DNA of 6,102 nt, taken from the NCBI GenBank assembly GCA_018818235.1, contig JAHISE010000055.1, forward strand, positions 1 through 6,102, written 5' to 3'. A program made the position numbers and the translations under genes. Below are positions 1 through 3,602 of the stretch, piece after piece. How positions within the stretch are numbered: position 1 is the first letter of the stretch; each line of letters starts with the position of its first letter. The notes below the pieces were generated by a model that saw only the letters and a program-made list of their open reading frames with translations, did no database searches and had not been told where the DNA came from. The stretch is from Patescibacteria group bacterium (GTDB lineage Bacteria; Patescibacteriota; Gracilibacteria; Peribacterales; Peribacteraceae).

Positions 1-138
1 ACCAATTTGCTTTTAAAAAGATACTAATAAATAAAATAAATTGCTACCTCCTCTCGTGCCCCGTAGCGTTTATATAAGCCAAAAATCAACGGCCTAAAGC
101 TTGAGTGAATTAGTACTATTTTAAACGCGAAGGGGTAT
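1..138. mobile_element. MITE-like element, copy 1 (left end cut by window edge)
   Basis: This segment matches 191-328 at 136 of 138 positions; the differences are at 29 (A versus C) and 91 (G versus C). The first two bases of the element (AT, as in copy 2) lie outside the window. There is no coding capacity beyond chance ORFs. Its right end abuts the purine strand of a GC-rich hairpin (139-152), so it seems to sit at the apex of the left hairpin of composite repeat A. The near identity of the copies suggests recent duplication or mobility. No transposase is present, so any movement would have to be driven from elsewhere. Confidence 0.75.
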
Positions 139-448
139 GAGGAGGAGAGGGGAGCTTTGCCATTGGAGAATTCAAGGCTTGTTCTCTCATACCAATTTGC
201 TTTTAAAAAGATACTAATCAATAAAATAAATTGCTACCTCCTCTCGTGCCCCGTAGCGTTTATATAAGCCAAAAATCAACCGCCTAAAGCTTGAGTGAAT
301 TAGTACTATTTTAAACGCGAAGGGGTATCAAATATTAAAGAAATCAAGGTTTGTTATCTCTTTTTGCTGAGTTCCCCTCTCCTCCTCAGAGGAGAGGGGC
401 TAGGGGTGAGGTCGGTTGGAGAGGGGCCTGCGCGCCAATGTGCGGAGG
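139..448. repeat. Composite dispersed repeat, copy A (interrupted by MITE copy 2)
   Basis: Modules occur in the same order as at 3345-3519: a GAGGGGAGCT(T/C)TGCC block (143-161), a GGAGAATTCAA block (165-187), the inserted element (189-328), a GAAATCA...TTTGTTATC block (340-358), a perfect 11-bp hairpin (374-384 with 389-399, loop CTCA), and a GGAGAGGGG...GCGCGCCAA...GTGCGGAGG tail (417-448). The left hairpin arm is missing or beyond the window edge because MITE copy 1 sits there. GC-rich palindromic repeats of the CCCCTCTCC/GGAGAGGGG type are widespread between genes in many environmental bacteria and often depend on RAYT-type transposases; that link is background knowledge and is not shown here. 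Confidence 0.7.
189..328. mobile_element. MITE-like element, copy 2 (complete, ~140 bp)
   Basis: The ends are imperfect terminal inverted repeats. The first 30 bases (189-218), reverse-complemented, match the last 30 (299-328) at 23 positions, with outer ends ATACC and GGTAT. Inside is a stem: ATAAA-tt-GCTAC (226-237) against GTAGC-g-TTTAT (253-263). The flanks 159-188 and 329-358 join to match the uninterrupted sequence 3364-3423 at about 52 of 60 positions, with the element missing. This filled-site versus empty-site comparison supports an insertion bounded close to 189-328. A target duplication, if any, is at most one or two bases. It could instead be a structured repeat or RNA rather than a transposon derivative. 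Confidence 0.75.
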
Positions 449-572
449 TCGGATAAGGATTTGACTTACAAATACCGTTACTAATGTTTCATATATTTTC
501 TCCAGCAAAGAATCGGGTGATCCAATAATGGCCAGATCATTTGTAGAATCAAAGTTTGAGGCCACTTTAGAA

Positions 573-608
573 TTATTCATTCTTCATTATTCATTATTCA
601 TTTTTTTT
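573..608. repeat. Short ATTCATT-type tandem repeat with T-tract
   Basis: Imperfect repetitions of ATTATTCATT/CTTCATT end in a run of T residues (601-608). On the minus strand the sequence reads as repeated ATGAATA units and creates spurious ATG starts. It separates composite repeat A from the region upstream of the RmuC-like gene. Positions 449-572 hold unique sequence with one weak minus-strand ORF (see rejected items). Positions 609-728 show no convincing promoter. Confidence 0.5.
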
Positions 609-692
609 AATCACAACCCATAACTACCACACAATCAAGCCCTACCAGTGGACACCCGTCCACCCTCTGCTAATATGCATTCCTCCTCTATA

Positions 693-730
693 CTTAATTC
701 TTATTCTTATTTCTTTTTCTTAATTCTTAT
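693..730 (+). repeat. 12-bp direct repeat spanning the rmuC start
   Basis: CTTAATTCTTAT occurs at 693-704 and again at 719-730, within a pyrimidine-rich tract. The second copy supplies the AT of the proposed ATG start at 729. There is no Shine-Dalgarno sequence in this stretch, so the pyrimidine-rich leader itself may matter for initiation, or the repeat may be incidental. Confidence 0.45.
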
Positions 731-1874
731 GACAGAAACACTTTTTGGAATCATTTTGGCTGCTATCGGAATTGTTTCGTGGCAACTATTTAAATTACTA
801 AAGTCCAGTGAAGTAGTTGATCCGAGGCTTAAGGCCGATCTGGAACATAAGATCGAAGAAATCGGAAAACTTAATAATAAGATTGATGAACTTAAGTCAG
901 AAAGCGATGAGCTTAAGGGTAAGGGTAAACAAATGGCTGCCGAGCACTTTAAAACTCAAGCAAAGAACGAAGAGCTATCTGCTCGTGTTGCCGAATTTCA
1001 GGCGCAACAAAAGCAAAGAGAAACGGATCAAAAGAATGCACTGGCACAATTTGAATCCGCCACCAAAAATTTTGAAGATGAAAAGATGCGTGTCAGAAAA
1101 GAGGATGAAGAACGCAAACAAATGGAATCAGAAGCACGAGATCGAATGTGGACCGAACATGAAGCTACTGTCCTTTCTCATCTTACTGATCTCTGCAAAA
1201 AACCTCAGTTCAATTTTACTTATTATGATAATACTAATCTGCCTGATGGATTTCATGGCAATCTGAAGCCTGACTTCCTTATATCTTTCCTTGATCAATA
1301 CATTGTATTCGATGCTAAGGTATCCAAAGCCGCAAACGTGACTATCTACATTAATGATCAGGTTAAAAAGACCGCGAAGAAGGTTAAGGGTAAAGATAAT
1401 ATTTACACGACAGTCTTCCTTGTAATCCCAACTCTTGCTCTAAAAGAATTAAAGAAGACATCTTTTTACGAAGAAGGATTCACTTTTTATGTGATCTCAC
1501 CTGAATCACTGGAACCAATTCTTGCAAGTTTAAAGAGAATCGAAAGTTACGAATTCGCACAGGAAATGAATCCTCAGGAGCGTGAAAACATTATTGACCT
1601 TATTGCCCAGTTCGACTTCCACATAAGCACAAGAAATACTGTCGATTTTCATCTTCTTCAGCATGGCCTTGCAACTCTGGAGAATATAAGGAGTATGGAT
1701 CCGGATCTTGTTAAGGAGGTTGAAGTTAAGAAATGTAAGATTCGTAATCTTAATTTAAATACGGCTGAAAACAAAAAGATGGTTGCAAATCCTCAGATTC
1801 TGGAAGAAAGGCTTATTGAGCTTACTGCTCCGGCTCCGAAGATGAAAAAGGAAGACTTGGAGAAGATGGTTTAG
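729..1874 (+). CDS. rmuC: RmuC-like DNA recombination protein (membrane-anchored coiled coil with PD-(D/E)XK nuclease core)
   Basis: A 381-aa protein with the RmuC architecture. Residues 5-24 form a membrane segment (TETLFGIILAAIGIVSWQLF), about 36-146 are a charged heptad-like coiled coil, and about 141-310 are the nuclease-like core. In that core, K180-P-D182-F followed by F-D195-A-K197 matches the PD-(D/E)XK pattern. RmuC proteins limit inversions and recombination at short inverted repeats, which is notable given the repeats around this gene. I chose ATG 729 over GTG 648 and ATG 675 because the upstream 27 residues are poorly folded Ser/Pro-rich sequence and RmuC proteins normally begin at the anchor. 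No Shine-Dalgarno is visible for any of the three. The C-terminal tail (about 345-381) is Lys/Glu-rich. The last 53 bp overlap the convergent BON gene. The family call rests on architecture and the DxK motif; the core is divergent, so another PD-(D/E)XK membrane protein is possible. Confidence 0.75.
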   Translation: MTETLFGIILAAIGIVSWQLFKLLKSSEVVDPRLKADLEHKIEEIGKLNNKIDELKSESDELKGKGKQMAAEHFKTQAKNEELSARVAEFQAQQKQRETDQKNALAQFESATKNFEDEKMRVRKEDEERKQMESEARDRMWTEHEATVLSHLTDLCKKPQFNFTYYDNTNLPDGFHGNLKPDFLISFLDQYIVFDAKVSKAANVTIYINDQVKKTAKKVKGKDNIYTTVFLVIPTLALKELKKTSFYEEGFTFYVISPESLEPILASLKRIESYEFAQEMNPQERENIIDLIAQFDFHISTRNTVDFHLLQHGLATLENIRSMDPDLVKEVEVKKCKIRNLNLNTAENKKMVANPQILEERLIELTAPAPKMKKEDLEKMV

Positions 1875-2430
1875 CCATAGAACCATTGCCATCTACTACT
1901 TGAATTTCATTTCTGACATTCTCGCTTCTGTTTCTAAGGGTTTGTACTGCCAGATGCATTGCAATCTGCCTACGATGATCGTCTTCAATCGTACCCCTTA
2001 AAACTATATCGTTCCCTTCTGCAACTACTATTATATCTTTTGCAAACGATTGTAAATCACCTCTAATAACTCGTATTACTTCATCAGCAAGATCTACTAT
2101 AGTGCGATTGTCGGGTGGCTCATTAATTGTAATTCTATTCTCAATACTTACATCTCCATCGGTTCCTTCATAAGCTCCGTGATTTGCAAGTTGTTTAAGA
2201 TAGTAAGTGTCGGCTTTCCCTGTAACAACAACATGTAATGCAACGTGCAGGCCATCAACCATACCACCCGTGCGGATTCTAACTACTTGCTGTAGCTCTT
2301 CCCTCAAAGTTGGAGGACGCTCTTGCTTGGGGAGTAATAATTGTCTTAATTTATCAAGTCCGAGAATTGGCATAGGAGGATATTTATACTCTCCTGTTTC
2401 GCGGTCGTCAAATATTGGGATTAACCTCAA
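1822..2430 (-). CDS. Two-BON-domain protein (second gene of an overlapping BON pair)
   Basis: A 202-aa protein reading from TTG 2430, the first usable codon in this frame because TAA comes immediately before it. ATG 2373 (residue 20) is the alternative start. Residues 110-180 form a recognisable BON domain: an IVDLADEVIRVI helix, a DIIVVAEGNDIVLRGTI strand pair with the conserved Gly146, then an RRQIAMHLAVQTL helix and VRNEIQVVDG. Residues 41-103 are a degenerate BON repeat whose VTGKADTYYLKQL...NRITIN resembles the upstream protein. BON domains are thought to bind phospholipid or connect envelope proteins (OsmY type), but no signal peptide or membrane segment is visible, so location is unclear. 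The Ser/Pro tail (182-202) is encoded opposite the 3' end of the RmuC-like gene. The 23-nt overlap in a +1 frame means either translational coupling, frameshifting, or a sequencing indel splitting one gene. Confidence 0.7.
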   Translation of the reverse strand: MRLIPIFDDRETGEYKYPPMPILGLDKLRQLLLPKQERPPTLREELQQVVRIRTGGMVDGLHVALHVVVTGKADTYYLKQLANHGAYEGTDGDVSIENRITINEPPDNRTIVDLADEVIRVIRGDLQSFAKDIIVVAEGNDIVLRGTIEDDHRRQIAMHLAVQTLRNRSENVRNEIQVVDGNGSMAKPSSPSLPFSSSEPEQ

Positions 2431-2656
2431 TTACATTACTATAACTAACACCGTCAAATTCCTCCGCAATAACAGTGCTTACTAAATCCTTTATGAAATA
2501 AGTTGGTGCCCTCCCCATTAATACAAATACACCTTCCTTAAACTCTATCCGCAGGTCACTGATTGTTCTTCCGGTCCTTTCTGCTACTACTTCTTTCATC
2601 CTCTCACAAACCTTTGTTTCTTCTGCTGCTGGTGTTGTTGGTTTATCTGTGCTCAT
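2408..2656 (-). CDS. Small BON-domain protein (first gene of an overlapping BON pair)
   Basis: An 82-aa protein. Residues 14-79 fit a single BON-like fold: a CERMKEVVAERTG helix, ISDLRIEFKEGVFVLMGRA strands with Gly48, a TYFIKDLVSTVIAEE helix and SNVIEVN. Its TYFIKDL...SNVIEVN closely parallels TYYLKQL...NRITIN in the downstream protein, so the pair arose by domain duplication. ATG 2656 was chosen; TTG 2728 would add a hydrophobic N-terminus but would run through the likely promoter. There is no Shine-Dalgarno. A TTGACC-18-TATAAG promoter ends 6 nt before the ATG, which would give an essentially leaderless mRNA. The gene ends within the next gene, with a 23-nt overlap. The exact function is unknown. 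Confidence 0.65.
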   Translation of the reverse strand: MSTDKPTTPAAEETKVCERMKEVVAERTGRTISDLRIEFKEGVFVLMGRAPTYFIKDLVSTVIAEEFDGVSYSNVIEVNPNI

Positions 2657-2662
2657 ATACAA

Positions 2663-2692
2663 CTTATACTGCCATATGTGTCTTATGGTCAA
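2663..2692 (-). promoter_or_regulatory. Candidate promoter of the BON gene pair
   Basis: On the minus strand, TTGACC (2692-2687) and TATAAG (2668-2663) are separated by 18 bp. The -10 box ends 6 nt before ATG 2656, so transcription would start at or next to the start codon. It lies back to back with the leader promoter at 2709-2737, with 16 bp between the two -35 boxes. If the host is Bacteroidota-like, its sigma factor reads a different consensus and this match carries less weight. Confidence 0.45.
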
Positions 2693-2708
2693 GAAAACAC
2701 CAACGTAT

Positions 2709-2737
2709 TTGACAAGAAATACACACAATACTACAGT
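2709..2737 (+). promoter_or_regulatory. Candidate promoter of the leader-peptide/attenuator transcript
   Basis: A perfect TTGACA (2709-2714), a 17-bp spacer, and TACAGT (2732-2737, four of six consensus bases). The expected start, near 2744, lies about 3 nt before leader ATG 2747, so the leader peptide would be translated from a near-leaderless RNA. The position fits the elements that follow: leader ORF, alternative stems, terminator and gene. Confidence 0.5.
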
Positions 2738-2746
2738 TCAACCGTA

Positions 2747-2803
2747 ATGAAACTTATTAATATGGTTGTTGCCGTCCTCGTAGTCGTCCGCCTAGGCGGA
2801 TAG
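2747..2803 (+). CDS. Branched-chain amino-acid-rich leader peptide (18 aa)
   Basis: The short ORF encodes MKLINMVVAVLVVVRLGG, then TAG. Six residues are Val, three Leu and one Ile, with a run of eight codons Val-Val-Ala-Val-Leu-Val-Val-Val at 2765-2788. Known ilv/leu leader peptides have the same design: a short ORF with clustered Val/Leu/Ile codons placed just before competing stems. The last Val codons sit directly upstream of the first stem strand (2789-2794), and the stop codon overlaps the second strand (2801-2806), where a stalled or terminating ribosome would choose between the structures. ATG 2762 is an alternative internal start. A competing reading is a small hydrophobic membrane or toxin-type peptide, since its length and composition also fit Ibs-like peptides. 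Confidence 0.6.
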   Translation: MKLINMVVAVLVVVRLGG

Positions 2804-2840
2804 GCGCTTGGTTGGTATTCGATCTTCTCCACCTCGCGCC
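2789..2840 (+). promoter_or_regulatory. Competing attenuator stems (anti-antiterminator and antiterminator)
   Basis: Strand 1, CGCCTA (2789-2794), can pair with strand 2, TAGGCG (2801-2806), across the loop GGCGGA. Strand 2, as GGCGC-tt-GGT (2803-2812), can instead pair with strand 3, ACC-tc-GCGCC (2831-2840). Strand 3 is also the left arm of the terminator. The three pairings exclude one another in the classical 1:2, 2:3, 3:4 order. A ribosome held on the Val codons would cover strand 1 and favour 2:3 (read-through). One finishing at TAG would cover strand 2 and favour termination. TCCGCCTAGGCGGA (2787-2800) is also a perfect palindrome by itself. Pairings were found by eye; no energies were calculated. 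Confidence 0.55.
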
Positions 2841-2854
2841 AACGAGGTTTTTTT
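2831..2854 (+). terminator. Intrinsic terminator inside the leader (attenuator)
   Basis: Six-bp stem ACCTCG (2831-2836) / CGAGGT (2843-2848) with loop CGCCAA, followed by an uninterrupted T tract through 2854. It points along the + strand and lies 18 bp before the ATG of the 138-aa gene, with no full-size + strand gene between it and the rmuC end at 1874. A terminator here makes sense only for a transcript started in this intergenic region (an attenuated leader or a small RNA), or as a block against read-through from rmuC. Confidence 0.75.
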
Positions 2855-2872
2855 ATATTTCCCCCTTCTATT

Positions 2873-3289
2873 ATGTCTTCCTGCATAACACCATCAGAGG
2901 CACAAGGTTCAAATTCAGCCCCTTCAGCAGAAAGACAGGTAGTCAGCGAAGAGTTAGAATTAGCAAAATATAATTTAGAAGTAAGGCGAATTATTGAAAA
3001 GCCACACTATAAACAGATAGATATCGACGTATATTCTGAACAAAATTGGGTAGGAGCAGATCGACCGGTAATGAATTGGTCCGAATCAGTTTCTGTAACT
3101 CACGGATATTTGCATATAGATGGAATAAATGGAACTCACTTATCCATAAATGCCATTCTTGCAGGCGTTAACGCATCTAAATGGATTCCAACCAGAGATC
3201 ATGACACCATAGTGGCTGAACGCAGAGAGATGCTGAGGAAGGTTATTGAAAGAGCAATTACAAAGAGACGGGGGAGATCTTTGTTGTAA
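2873..3289 (+). CDS. Unrecognised 138-aa protein behind the attenuator
   Basis: I do not recognise this family. The protein starts at ATG 2873, the first start in its frame, with no Shine-Dalgarno (the preceding bases are pyrimidine-rich). Residues 1-25 are Ser/Ala/Pro-rich and look disordered. About 25-45 form a charged helix (SEELELAKYNLEVRRIIEK), and about 45-100 are mixed strand-like sequence with aromatics (YSEQNWVGADRP, WSESVSVTHGYLHIDG). The C-terminus (111-138) is a basic helix ending RRGRSLL. A Cys sits at residue 4 but no hydrophobic signal precedes it, so a lipoprotein is unlikely. There is no membrane segment. Being the first gene after a Val/Leu-rich leader and terminator, its expression may respond to branched-chain amino-acid supply; that is inference. 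It is followed at once by composite repeat B. Confidence 0.55.
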   Translation: MSSCITPSEAQGSNSAPSAERQVVSEELELAKYNLEVRRIIEKPHYKQIDIDVYSEQNWVGADRPVMNWSESVSVTHGYLHIDGINGTHLSINAILAGVNASKWIPTRDHDTIVAERREMLRKVIERAITKRRGRSLL

Positions 3290-3319
3290 CTCCCCTCTCC
3301 CTCGCCCACTCCCTCTTGA

Positions 3320-3519
3320 CCCCCTCTCCCCTAGCCCCTCTCCCGAGGGGAGAGGGGAGCTCTGCCATTGGAGAATTCAAAGTTTGTTCTCTTCCAATAT
3401 TGGAGAAATCAGTGTTTGTTATCCCCCTTTGCGGCGTCCCCCCTCTCCCCTCGGGAGAGGGGGTTAGGGGGAGAGGGGCTACAAGTGGAGAGGGGTCGGC
3501 GCGCCAAGAGGTGCGGAGG
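3320..3519. repeat. Composite dispersed repeat, copy B (uninterrupted)
   Basis: Two GC-rich hairpin arms face each other. The left is at 3320-3357, with hairpin 3335-3344/3348-3357; the right is at 3439-3478, with perfect 11-bp hairpin 3439-3449/3453-3463 and loop CTC. The arms are inverted copies of one another (about 38-40 bp). Between them lie two related blocks 32 bp apart, GGAGAATTCAAAG... (3370) and GGAGAAATCAGTG... (3402), alike at about 18 of 22 positions, with the perfect palindrome TCCAATATTGGA (3393-3404) between them. A GGAGAGGGG...GGCGCGCC...GTGCGGAGG tail (3485-3519) closes the unit. This is the empty-site counterpart of copy A. It fills most of the gap between the 138-aa gene and the helicase gene, together with a C/T-rich stretch at 3290-3319. 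No T tract follows the hairpins, so they are not typical terminators. Confidence 0.75.
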
Positions 3520-3602
3520 GAATACAAGGAGGGACAAGAAAACATAATAAAAAACAATAAGAACATAGAAACTTTTTGCATCCTCCACTAGAATATCCAC
3601 CC

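Noticed and set aside
24..221. 65-aa minus-strand ORF
   Set aside because: It lies almost wholly in the MITE-like element and the spacer between its copies; no coding features.
386..580. 64-aa minus-strand ORF
   Set aside because: Its start lies in the ATTCATT repeat and its C-terminal third is composite repeat sequence. Only about 120 bp is unique, with no recognisable domain. It might be a remnant of a gene cut by the repeat, but this cannot be supported.
648..728. GTG-initiated 27-residue extension of the RmuC-like protein
   Set aside because: It would put a Ser/Pro-rich segment before the membrane anchor, is partly encoded by a short repeat and has no ribosome binding site; ATG 729 fits the family better.
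817..1266. 149-aa + strand ORF inside rmuC
   Set aside because: Shadow of the lysine-rich coiled-coil region in another frame; composition is Arg/Lys/Asn-rich with no domain.
2207..2485. 92-aa + strand ORF opposite the BON genes
   Set aside because: Antisense to both BON domains, which have clear family features; no domain of its own.
2770..2842. tRNA gene
   Set aside because: A GGTATTCGAT stretch and a GCGCCA end suggested a T-arm and a CCA end, but no acceptor stem or anticodon arm can be formed.
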